Assembly: GCA_958447915.1 (NCBI GenBank)
Contig: CAUDCB010000060.1
Coordinates: forward strand, 1 to 10,501
Reading direction: 5' to 3'
Length of the DNA stretch: 10,501 bases
Source of the DNA: an uncultured Collinsella sp.
GTDB lineage: Bacteria; Actinomycetota; Coriobacteriia; Coriobacteriales; Coriobacteriaceae
Part shown: positions 4,475 to 10,501 of the stretch, in pieces
Numbering within the stretch: position 1 is the first letter of the stretch
How the letters are laid out: each line of letters opens with the position of its first letter
Program-made: the position numbers and the translations under genes
The notes under the pieces: model-generated
Told to the model about the DNA's origin: nothing
Database searches by the model: none
What the model saw: the letters and a program-made list of their open reading frames with translations, nothing else

Positions 4475-6622
4475 ATGCCCGACGACCGTAACGATAACAA
4501 TTCCCAGACTCCCCGGGAGCCTAAGATCCCGGGGATGCCCGGAGGCAAGAAGCCCACGCGTACGGGCTGGCTGTATTTTATTTTGGCTTGCGCGCTTCTG
4601 GGCTACGCCTTCTTTAACATGGGCTCCGGCTTTGCCAATTCCAGCAATACCGTAAAGCTCGCGACGAGTGAGATGGTCAATGCCATTAAGCAGGACCGTG
4701 TCGAAGATTTGACCTATACGGTTCAAGACGGAAGCGTGGCGGGCCATTACTGGAAGACAAAAAAGGACAAGGGCGACACGAGCGAGCTCAAGAGCTTCTC
4801 CTCGACCTATGTCGGCTCCGATTCGCTTGCCGAGCTTATGGCAGAGCACCCCGATACCAAGTACATCGTCAACACCAATGACCCCGATTTTTGGGCCGAC
4901 TTTGCGATGAGCGCGCTGCCGACGATTGCCCTGATCGTCATCATGTTCTACTTTATGCGCCAGATGATGGGCGCCAACAACAGGAACATGCAGTTTGGCA
5001 AGACCAACGCCAAGACCAACGAGGCAACGCGCCCCAAGGTCAAGTTTGAGGATGTTGCCGGTGTAGACGAGGCAGTCGAGGAGCTCGAGGAGATTCGCGA
5101 CTTTTTGAGCGATCCGGACCGCTATCGCAAGCTGGGCGCCAAGATCCCGCGCGCTGTTTTGCTGGTGGGCCCTCCGGGTACCGGTAAGACGCTGCTGGCC
5201 AAGGCCGTTGCCGGCGAGGCCGGTGTGCCGTTCTTTAGCATCTCGGGCTCCGACTTTGTCGAGATGTTCGTGGGCGTCGGCGCCAGCCGCGTGCGCGACC
5301 TCTTTAAGGAGGCCAAGTCTCAGGCCCCGTCGATCATCTTCATCGATGAGATTGATGCCGTGGGACGTCAGCGCGGAGCCGGCTTGGGCGGCGGTCACGA
5401 CGAGCGCGAGCAGACGCTCAACCAGCTGCTGGTCGAGATGGACGGTTTTGAGGAGAGCGAGTCGGTCATCCTGATCGCCGCCACCAACCGCCCCGACATT
5501 CTGGATCCGGCGCTGCTGCGTCCCGGCCGTTTTGACCGTCAAGTTACGGTCGACCGTCCAGACGTAAAGGGCCGCGAGCAGATCTTGCGCGTGCATGCCG
5601 AGAACAAGCCGATGGACGAGGACGTTAAGTTTGAGAAGCTCGCCCAGATGACCGTTGGCTTTACCGGCGCCGACCTGGCGAACTTGCTCAATGAGTCTGC
5701 ACTGTTGGCTGCCCGCCGTCATCGTTCTGTGATCTCGATGGACGAGGTCGAGGAATCGATGGAGCGCGTGATTGCCGGACCGCAGCGCAAGGGTCGCGTG
5801 ATGACCGAAGCTGAGCGCACCACGATTGCCTACCACGAGAGCGGCCACGCTTTGGTGGGTCACATCCTGGAGCACTCCGATCCGGTCCACAAGATCTCGA
5901 TTGTCAGCCGCGGCCAGGCTTTGGGTTACACACTACAGCTTCCGCAGGAGGATCACTTCCTCAAGACCAAGAACGAGATGCTCGACGAGCTTGCCGTGTT
6001 CTTGGGCGGCCGCGTTGCCGAGGAGCTTATGTGCGACGACATTACGTCGGGCGCGAGCAACGATCTGGAGCGCGCAACCAAGATGGCGCGCGAGATGGTC
6101 ACGCGCCTGGGCATGAGCGAGGAGCTGGGCACGCAAGTGTTTGGCGAGGCGCAACATCAGGTGTTCCTTGGTCGCGATTACGCCGATCACCAGGATTACT
6201 CCGAGGAGACGGCGCGCCGCATCGATATCGAGGTTCAGCGCATTATGCGTGAGGCCCATCGTCGTGCGGTCGAGATCCTGGACGCCCGTCGCGATCAGCT
6301 CGATCTGATGGCGAAGGTGCTGCTCGAGCGCGAGACTGTCGAGGGCGATGCCGTGAACGCCCTGCTCGATAACGAGTGGGATGCCTACCTTGAGCGCGAG
6401 GGCGATATCCTGGCGGCCAAGGAGGAGCGCAATGCCAAGGCGGCCGGCATGCCGACCAAGAAGCGCGTGCCTCGTATGAGCGAGGAGGAGCTGGCGGCCG
6501 ATGCCGCGGCCTTTGCGCAGGCGGCCATGCAGGAGGATGCCGAAGCCGCATCCGATGATGCTGACGATGACCATGCCGTCGTCGATGCCGATGCCGATGC
6601 CGACACCGACGCCGACAAATAG
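4475..6622 (+). CDS. ftsH: ATP-dependent zinc metalloprotease FtsH (715 aa)
   Basis: FtsH is a membrane-anchored hexameric AAA+ protease that extracts and degrades misfolded membrane proteins and selected regulators. A first membrane segment lies at about 32-48 and a second at about 142-161, bracketing an extracytoplasmic domain. The AAA+ module has Walker A GPPGTGKT (232-239), Walker B IIFIDEID (287-294) and the second region of homology with arginine fingers in LLRPGRFDR (347-355). The protease domain has HESGH (454-458, catalytic E455), and D530 in SGASNDLERAT is the third zinc ligand. The tail after about 670 is Ala/Asp/Glu-rich and ends in D-A repeats encoded by a hexanucleotide repeat (6584-6616). 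GGAGG (4458-4462) is 12 nt from the start, rather far, so coupling to hpt translation across the one-base gap is likely. A terminator follows. Confidence 0.98.
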   Translation: MPDDRNDNNSQTPREPKIPGMPGGKKPTRTGWLYFILACALLGYAFFNMGSGFANSSNTVKLATSEMVNAIKQDRVEDLTYTVQDGSVAGHYWKTKKDKGDTSELKSFSSTYVGSDSLAELMAEHPDTKYIVNTNDPDFWADFAMSALPTIALIVIMFYFMRQMMGANNRNMQFGKTNAKTNEATRPKVKFEDVAGVDEAVEELEEIRDFLSDPDRYRKLGAKIPRAVLLVGPPGTGKTLLAKAVAGEAGVPFFSISGSDFVEMFVGVGASRVRDLFKEAKSQAPSIIFIDEIDAVGRQRGAGLGGGHDEREQTLNQLLVEMDGFEESESVILIAATNRPDILDPALLRPGRFDRQVTVDRPDVKGREQILRVHAENKPMDEDVKFEKLAQMTVGFTGADLANLLNESALLAARRHRSVISMDEVEESMERVIAGPQRKGRVMTEAERTTIAYHESGHALVGHILEHSDPVHKISIVSRGQALGYTLQLPQEDHFLKTKNEMLDELAVFLGGRVAEELMCDDITSGASNDLERATKMAREMVTRLGMSEELGTQVFGEAQHQVFLGRDYADHQDYSEETARRIDIEVQRIMREAHRRAVEILDARRDQLDLMAKVLLERETVEGDAVNALLDNEWDAYLEREGDILAAKEERNAKAAGMPTKKRVPRMSEEELAADAAAFAQAAMQEDAEAASDDADDDHAVVDADADADTDADK
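6584..6616 (+). repeat. Hexanucleotide tandem repeat coding the FtsH acidic tail
   Basis: Three perfect GATGCC units (6584-6601) are followed by the variants GACACC and GACGCC and a final GAC, just before the ftsH stop. They encode alternating Asp-Ala with one Thr (D-A-D-A-D-A-D-T-D-A-D). Being in whole codons, changes in copy number would keep frame and only lengthen or shorten the disordered tail. Confidence 0.8.
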
Positions 6623-6635
6623 TCTTTGTGGCGAG

Positions 6636-6672
6636 AGCCTTCGCGGGGAAACCTGCGGAGGCTTTTTCTTTT
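6636..6672 (+). terminator. Rho-independent terminator after ftsH
   Basis: A 9-bp stem, AGCCTTCGC (6636-6644) with GCGGAGGCT (6655-6663), has one T-G wobble and is followed by TTTTTCTTTT (6663-6672). It begins 14 nt after the ftsH stop and should end the hpt-ftsH transcript. Confidence 0.9.
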
Positions 6673-6693
6673 GAGCGATATGGGGCCGTCTGC

Positions 6694-6749
6694 TGATTGG
6701 GGACAGACTTAAATGAGCGTTTTCACGCATTTAAGTCTGTCCCCAATCA
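6694..6749. repeat. 56-bp near-perfect palindrome, REP/REPIN-like element
   Basis: Two perfect 22-bp arms (6694-6715 and 6728-6749) face each other across 12 nt. The left arm begins TGATTGGGGACAGAC and runs into TTAAATG. Within the centre, GCGT (6717-6720) can also pair with ACGC (6725-6728) around a TTTC loop, leaving a small GA bulge. The element sits between the ftsH terminator and the aminotransferase start, a typical location for an extragenic repeat. From memory, the GGGGACAGAC...GTCTGTCCCC core resembles palindromes associated with REP-associated tyrosine (Y1) transposases. That link is recall, not a search. No transposase gene is in the window, so it would be a non-autonomous copy. 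It has no T tract and is much longer than a typical terminator stem. Confidence 0.8.
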
Positions 6750-6810
6750 ACATTCTGCGGCACTTTGCTCGGCTAAAGCGTACAATAGCGCCTATGCGAA
6801 AGGGGAACAG

Positions 6811-7995
6811 ATGATCAACGAAACGATGTATGCTCGCGGTGCGGAAAGCTCCATCATCCGTGAGATTTTTAGCTATGGCCTTGAGCGCAAGGCGCAGATC
6901 GGTGCGGAAAACGTATTCGATTTTTCGCTGGGCAATCCGAGCGTTCCAGCGCCCGCTGCCGTGGCTGAGTCGATTAAGAAGGCCCTGGAGCTGCCGAGCG
7001 ACCAGCTGCACGGCTACACGCCCGCACCGGGCCTGCCGCAATGTCGTGCCGCTGTGGCCGAATCGCTCAACCGCCGCTTTGGCACGAGCTATGAGGGTAA
7101 GGACGTCTTTATGACGGTGGGTGCCGCGGCTTCGCTCACCTGCACGCTCAACGCCGTTACGAACCCGGGCGACGAGGTTATTGTTATCGCCCCGTACTTT
7201 CCGGAGTATCGCGTTTGGATTGAGAAGGCCGGCTGTACGTGTGTTGAGGCGCTCGCCGATGAAGATACGTTCCAGCTGAGCGTGGACAACGTGCTCAAGG
7301 CGATCACCGACAAGACGGCAGCCGTCATTATCGACTCGCCCAACAACCCGACCGGTGCCGTATATACGCGCGACACGCTGACGCGACTGGCCAATGTTCT
7401 GCGCGAGGCCAACGCTCAGCGCGATCCCGAGAATCCGATTATGCTCATCTCGGATGAGCCGTACCGCGAGATCGTGTACGGTGCCGAGGTGCCTTGGGTG
7501 CCCTCGATCTACGAGCACACCATCGTGTGCTACTCGTATTCCAAGTCGCTGTCGCTGCCGGGTGAGCGCGTGGGGTGGATCTTGGTTCCCAACACCAATC
7601 CGCAGGCTGCCCGTCTGATGCCGGCTGTTGCGGGTGCTGCCCGTACGCTGGGTTTTGTATGCGCACCGGCACTCTTCCAGCGTGTGATCATCGATTGCAT
7701 CGATGAGCCGAGTGACGTTGAGGCCTATGCACGCAACCGCACGGCGCTTACCGATGCATTGGCGGAGTACGGCTACACGTATGTTGAGCCGGATGGCGCG
7801 TTCTACCTATGGGTGAAAGCGTTGGAGCCCGATGCGAATGCGTTTTGCGAGCGCGCAAAGAAGTATGAGTTGCTTGCGGTTCCCTCGGACAGCTTTGGTA
7901 TGCCGGGCTGGTTCCGCCTGGGCTATTGCGTGAGTTACGAAACGATTGTCAATTCGCTACCCGCTTGGAAACAGTTGGCGGACGAGTATCGTTAA
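6811..7995 (+). CDS. PLP-dependent aminotransferase, class I/II (394 aa)
   Basis: This is a fold-type I pyridoxal-phosphate enzyme of the aspartate-aminotransferase superfamily, acting in the cytoplasm. The PLP lysine is K245 in SYSKSLSLPGERVGW. The cofactor-binding motifs SPNNPTG (176-182) and ISDEPY (213-218, with D215) are present. The substrate carboxylate-binding Arg is R369 in GWFRLGY. The N-terminal FSLGNPSVPAP (38-48) and YTPAPGLPQCR (69-79) match the superfamily's substrate and hinge region. The start at 6811 is chosen because AAAGGGG (6799-6805) sits 5 nt before it. The in-frame extension to 6697 would read through the palindrome and has no ribosome-binding site. The length is normal. 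Substrate specificity cannot be read from sequence: aspartate, alanine or aromatic amino acids are all possible, so no symbol is given. No neighbouring biosynthetic genes help. Confidence 0.93.
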   Translation: MINETMYARGAESSIIREIFSYGLERKAQIGAENVFDFSLGNPSVPAPAAVAESIKKALELPSDQLHGYTPAPGLPQCRAAVAESLNRRFGTSYEGKDVFMTVGAAASLTCTLNAVTNPGDEVIVIAPYFPEYRVWIEKAGCTCVEALADEDTFQLSVDNVLKAITDKTAAVIIDSPNNPTGAVYTRDTLTRLANVLREANAQRDPENPIMLISDEPYREIVYGAEVPWVPSIYEHTIVCYSYSKSLSLPGERVGWILVPNTNPQAARLMPAVAGAARTLGFVCAPALFQRVIIDCIDEPSDVEAYARNRTALTDALAEYGYTYVEPDGAFYLWVKALEPDANAFCERAKKYELLAVPSDSFGMPGWFRLGYCVSYETIVNSLPAWKQLADEYR

Positions 7996-8029
7996 AAGTA
8001 AAGCGCTCTGCCTACAATGTTTTACGTGA

Positions 8030-8060
8030 AACGGGGTTTGGTGTTAAGCCAGACCCCGTT
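8030..8060. promoter_or_regulatory. 12-bp hairpin downstream of the aminotransferase gene
   Basis: Bases 8030-8041 (AACGGGGTTTGG) pair with 8049-8060 (CCAGACCCCGTT), with one T-G wobble and a 7-nt loop. It begins 35 nt after the aminotransferase stop. No U tract follows on either strand, so it may be a weak or Rho-assisted terminator, or a 3'-end stabilising structure. The rest of the 165-bp gap to the next gene shows only promoter-like motifs. Confidence 0.5.
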
Positions 8061-8093
8061 GTCATGGACGTTGTGTCTTTGGGATGGAGTGGT

Positions 8094-8123
8094 TTTACGA
8101 CTATCGAAGGCTATGCGTACAAT
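8094..8123 (+). promoter_or_regulatory. Candidate sigma-70-type promoter of the PHP-domain gene
   Basis: TTTACG (8094-8099) and TACAAT (8118-8123) are spaced by 18 bp and match the -35 and -10 consensus at four and five of six positions. They lie 37 nt before the start codon at 8161, after the hairpin at 8030-8060. This suggests the PHP gene has its own promoter. It is a consensus match only. Confidence 0.4.
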
Positions 8124-8160
8124 GAATATAAGCGACGGCCGTGCCAGATAAGGAGACCTG

Positions 8161-8982
8161 ATGCCCTACCTGCTTTCTTGTGACATTCATACCCATACGA
8201 TGTTCTCTGCGCATGCATATTCGACCATTGAGGAGAATGTGTACTGGGCGGCAGAGCGTGGCCTGCAGGTGCTCGGATCTGCCGACCATCTGAGCTCTAT
8301 GGTTACGGCTTGCCCCAATGACCTGCGCAGTTACCAATTCTTTATCAACCAGGATATCTGGCCGCGCATTTGGAGCGGCGTGTTGGTGCTGCGTGGTGCC
8401 GAGGCCGATATCGTTTCGCTGGACGGAAACCTGTTTGGCGAGGACACCCCTGTGACGCTCGATATTGCCGGCGATTCGTACAGCCGTCAGCATTCGCTGT
8501 TCGATTTGGTTACGCGTAATTTGGATTATTTGGTTGCAAGCGTGCATAATCCGCAGATTGCTGAGGGCGCGACGCTGGCCCAGACGACCGAGATGTATAT
8601 CAATGCCCTGGAGCACCCCAAGGTGTTCATGCTGGGTCACACGGGGCGTTCGGGCGTGCCGTTCGATATCGACGAGGTGCTGTTGGCAGCTAAGGCCAAG
8701 CACAAGATTATCGAGATCAACAACCATAGTCTTGAACACGGTGTCGACGCTGAGCATTGGGCCGTATGCCGCAAGATTGCCGAGCGCTGCGCCGAGCTGG
8801 GCGTGGGCATTGGCGTTTCGACCGATGCGCACATTGGCATGGCAATTGGTAAGCTCGATTACGCTCGCAAGATGCTCGACGAGATTCACTTCCCGTTGGA
8901 TCTGATCGTGACGCGCGATCGCGAGACGCTGCTGCGCGAGATGGCGGCAGCCGGCGTGTGCGATCTGCGCAATGGGATGTAG
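8161..8982 (+). CDS. PHP-domain metallophosphoesterase, YcdX-like (273 aa)
   Basis: This is a predicted trinuclear-metal phosphatase of the PHP (polymerase and histidinol phosphatase) superfamily. All nine metal ligands of the YcdX type can be placed: H10 and H12 (DIHTHT), H18 (SAHAYS), H43 (SADH), E81 (RGAEAD), H129 (SVHNP), H160 (LGHTG), and D222 and H224 (STDAH). The block IIEINNHS (183-190) also matches. It is somewhat longer than E. coli YcdX (245 aa); the extra residues lie mainly between E81 and H129. AAGGAG (8150-8155) precedes the ATG by 5 nt, fixing the start. The closest relatives have no settled substrate. Histidinol phosphatase is a related activity, but no his genes are nearby, so I keep the general name. 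The gene is followed by a terminator and is convergent with the methyltransferase gene. Confidence 0.92.
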   Translation: MPYLLSCDIHTHTMFSAHAYSTIEENVYWAAERGLQVLGSADHLSSMVTACPNDLRSYQFFINQDIWPRIWSGVLVLRGAEADIVSLDGNLFGEDTPVTLDIAGDSYSRQHSLFDLVTRNLDYLVASVHNPQIAEGATLAQTTEMYINALEHPKVFMLGHTGRSGVPFDIDEVLLAAKAKHKIIEINNHSLEHGVDAEHWAVCRKIAERCAELGVGIGVSTDAHIGMAIGKLDYARKMLDEIHFPLDLIVTRDRETLLREMAAAGVCDLRNGM

Positions 8983-9003
8983 CGGAATTTATAAACCAAG
9001 CGA

Positions 9004-9038
9004 AGGGGGGGCGGCCCAGGCGGGTCGCCCCCTTTCTT
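9004..9038 (+). terminator. GC-rich intrinsic terminator after the PHP-domain gene
   Basis: A long stem (about 9004-9017 with 9022-9035) closes on an AGGC loop. It contains one internal G-T wobble and one or two wobble pairs at its base, and is followed by a short T-rich stretch (TTTCTT, 9033-9038). It lies between two convergent genes and may also slow minus-strand transcription from the methyltransferase gene, but on that strand the tail is not U-rich. Confidence 0.85.
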
Positions 9039-9062
9039 GTCCCAAAAATCTACTGAGGTTGG

Positions 9063-10501
9063 TTAGCGGCGTTCGAGGACCGCTACGGTTTCGGTGTGGT
9101 CGGTATGGGGGAACATGTCGACTGGCGTGATCTTGAGCAGGCGATAGCCTCCGTCGAGGAGCTGGTGCAGGTCGCGCTCTTGGGTCACGGGGTTGCAACT
9201 GATATAGGTGATGCGGCGCGGCTTAAGTGCGCAGGCAGCTTCGAGGAACTCGGGCGTGGAGCCGGCGCGCGGCGGGTCGATGGAAAGAACGTCGACGCGT
9301 TCGTTGTTGTCGGCGGCATCCAGGATGTAGTCGGTGGCGTCGTCGGCCATAAACCAAGCGCTGCGGGTGAGGCCGTTGAGCTCGGCATTGCGACGTGCGT
9401 CGGCAATGCCCGCCGGGTTGCGCTCAACGCCGAGCAGCATAATGCCGATACCCTTGTTCTGGGCATCTTTAGCTGCGCACAGGCCGATAGTTCCGCTACC
9501 ACAATAGGCATCCATGAGTACGTCGCCCTGCTGCAGGTCCATGCCGTCAATCGCGAGCTGATAGAGCAGCTCGGTCTGCTGCGGGTTGGTCTGGTAGAAC
9601 GCGGTGGGGGAGATATCGAACTCGCAGCCGAGCAGCTGGTCGCGCATGCACTCGGCGCCATAGACGATACGAGTCTCCTCGCCGAGGATGGCGTTGCCGG
9701 GACGTCCGTTGATGTTTTGGGCGACGGTGACGATGTGCGGATTGAGTGCGGCGACAGCCTCAAAGAACTCCTGCGCATGCGGCAAGTCGCGCTGAGCGGT
9801 CACGAGCGTGACCATGACCTGGTCGGTACGCCAACCGCAGCGGACGACGGCATAGCGAAGTAAACCAAGATGCCTGTCCTCATTAAAGGCGGGAATATGC
9901 AGCCGCTCAGCTTCGCGTGCGATGCCGTTGAGAATCTGACGGGCGCCCGGTGCCTCGACGGGGCATTCGGGTACGGCAACGATCTTGTGCGTGCCGCGCT
10001 CAAAGAAACCGCAACGGACGGCGCCCTCCTTACCGGGAGCAAAGGGAGTGGCAGCCTTATGACGAAAGCCACGCGGCGCAGGATATTTGCCCGGGTCGCC
10101 CAGGGTGACTCCCATACCGCGAATGGGGTCGACGCTAATACCCTCGCGCTCGCAAAGAGCAGCAAAAAGCTCCTCCATGGCGGCCTGCTTGGCGGCGAGC
10201 TGCTTCTTATAAGGACGATTGAGCGCCGTACACCCACCGCAAGCTTTCATGATGGAACAGGGGGACTTGGGGTCCACAGCCTTACGCGCAGACGAAACCC
10301 GATCTTTATGCGAGTGCTTGGAGCGAGTCTGAGATGTCTTATCCTCGTTCCGACGAGAGCCGGGACGCTTGGCCTTAGCCTTGCCCTTGGCCGACTTACC
10401 CTTCGCGTCCTGAGACGACTTGGATTTCTGAGAAGATTTTTTCTCCTCTGACCCCTCAGCCGCCTCGATCAAAGCACGACGAGCCTTACGCTCCGCACGA
10501 G
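9063..10501 (-). CDS. rlmD: 23S rRNA (uracil-C5)-methyltransferase, RlmD/RumA family (5' end outside window)
   Basis: This SAM-dependent enzyme methylates C5 of a uracil in 23S rRNA (U1939 in E. coli RlmD). Numbering here counts from a TTG codon at 10472. Iron-sulfur ligands are C72, C78, C81 (C-x5-C-G-G-C) and C170 (VPECP). The SAM-binding loop is DAYCGSGTIG (321-330), preceded by FYQTNPQQTELLY (292-304). IDPPRAG (398-404) follows. The catalytic cysteine is C426 in ISCNP and the catalytic base is probably E461 in HTETVAV. The frame stays open to the right edge with Arg/Lys/Ala-rich codons and no ATG, and the TTG has no convincing ribosome-binding site, so the true start is probably beyond 10501. 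Residues 9-70 are Lys/Ser-rich and probably disordered. No TRAM domain is visible in the window. Among related U5-methyltransferases (RlmCD, TrmA-like), the site specificity is not certain. Confidence 0.9.
   Translation of the reverse strand, partial: RAERKARRALIEAAEGSEEKKSSQKSKSSQDAKGKSAKGKAKAKRPGSRRNEDKTSQTRSKHSHKDRVSSARKAVDPKSPCSIMKACGGCTALNRPYKKQLAAKQAAMEELFAALCEREGISVDPIRGMGVTLGDPGKYPAPRGFRHKAATPFAPGKEGAVRCGFFERGTHKIVAVPECPVEAPGARQILNGIAREAERLHIPAFNEDRHLGLLRYAVVRCGWRTDQVMVTLVTAQRDLPHAQEFFEAVAALNPHIVTVAQNINGRPGNAILGEETRIVYGAECMRDQLLGCEFDISPTAFYQTNPQQTELLYQLAIDGMDLQQGDVLMDAYCGSGTIGLCAAKDAQNKGIGIMLLGVERNPAGIADARRNAELNGLTRSAWFMADDATDYILDAADNNERVDVLSIDPPRAGSTPEFLEAACALKPRRITYISCNPVTQERDLHQLLDGGYRLLKITPVDMFPHTDHTETVAVLERR

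Noticed and set aside
4349..5890. 513-codon open frame on the minus strand opposite ftsH and the end of hpt
   Set aside because: Its protein has no recognisable motifs. It lies opposite genes with complete family motifs and is explained by the high GC content and codon bias of ftsH.
6694..6749. The large palindrome as a CRISPR repeat or a second ftsH terminator
   Set aside because: There is only one copy with no spacers, and no T tract on either strand; ftsH already has a complete terminator at 6636-6672.
6697..6810. Longer aminotransferase start reading through the palindrome
   Set aside because: The extension translates the REP-like repeat, lacks a ribosome-binding site, and the ATG at 6811 has AAAGGGG at proper spacing.
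7926..8183. 85-codon frame spanning the gap between the aminotransferase and PHP genes
   Set aside because: It overlaps both genes, has no good ribosome-binding site and no recognisable features; the gap is better explained by a hairpin and a promoter.
9096..9863. 255-codon plus-strand frame opposite the methyltransferase gene
   Set aside because: The minus-strand RlmD-family protein has all catalytic motifs, and this frame is its antisense shadow.

Overview
This 10.5 kb window looks like chromosomal housekeeping DNA from a moderately high-GC Gram-positive bacterium. The tilS-hpt-ftsH order is typical of Firmicutes and Actinobacteria. The base composition, codon use and protein sequences suggest a member of the Coriobacteriia, perhaps Collinsella-like. 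That placement is inferred from recall and was not tested by a search.

Layout from left to right. A strong terminator (27-55) closes a gene lying to the left of the window. A small, unrecognised, probably tail-anchored membrane protein (120-587, minus) is divergent from an Hsp20 small heat-shock protein (864-1295, plus). The AT-rich 276 bp between them carries several short repeats and palindromes. A perfect 16-bp-arm hairpin at 1322-1369 separates hsp20 from a convergent WalJ/YycJ-type metallo-beta-lactamase-fold nuclease (1378-2187, minus). That gene is divergent from tilS.

The central block is tilS (2236-3777), hpt (3925-4473) and ftsH (4475-6622), all on plus. These are tRNA-Ile lysidine synthetase, hypoxanthine phosphoribosyltransferase and the membrane AAA+ zinc protease. 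hpt and ftsH are separated by one base and are probably translationally coupled. A terminator follows ftsH, and then a 56-bp near-perfect palindrome resembling a REP/REPIN-type mobile repeat (6694-6749).

Next come a PLP-dependent class I/II aminotransferase (6811-7995) and a YcdX-like PHP-domain metallophosphoesterase (8161-8982), both on plus. A GC-rich hairpin terminator (9004-9038) separates them from a convergent RlmD/RumA-family 23S rRNA uracil-C5 methyltransferase (9063 to the right edge, minus). The 5' end of that last gene lies outside the window.

Most genes are ordinary and intact. Several act on RNA or protein quality: TilS decodes AUA codons through lysidine, RlmD modifies rRNA, Hsp20 holds unfolding proteins and FtsH degrades membrane proteins. 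I found no phage genes, CRISPR array, toxin-antitoxin pair, defence island, tRNA or rRNA gene. The points most worth a second look are the REP-like palindrome, the repeat-rich hsp20 control region with a possible Shine-Dalgarno-masking hairpin, and the unknown tail-anchored protein beside it.
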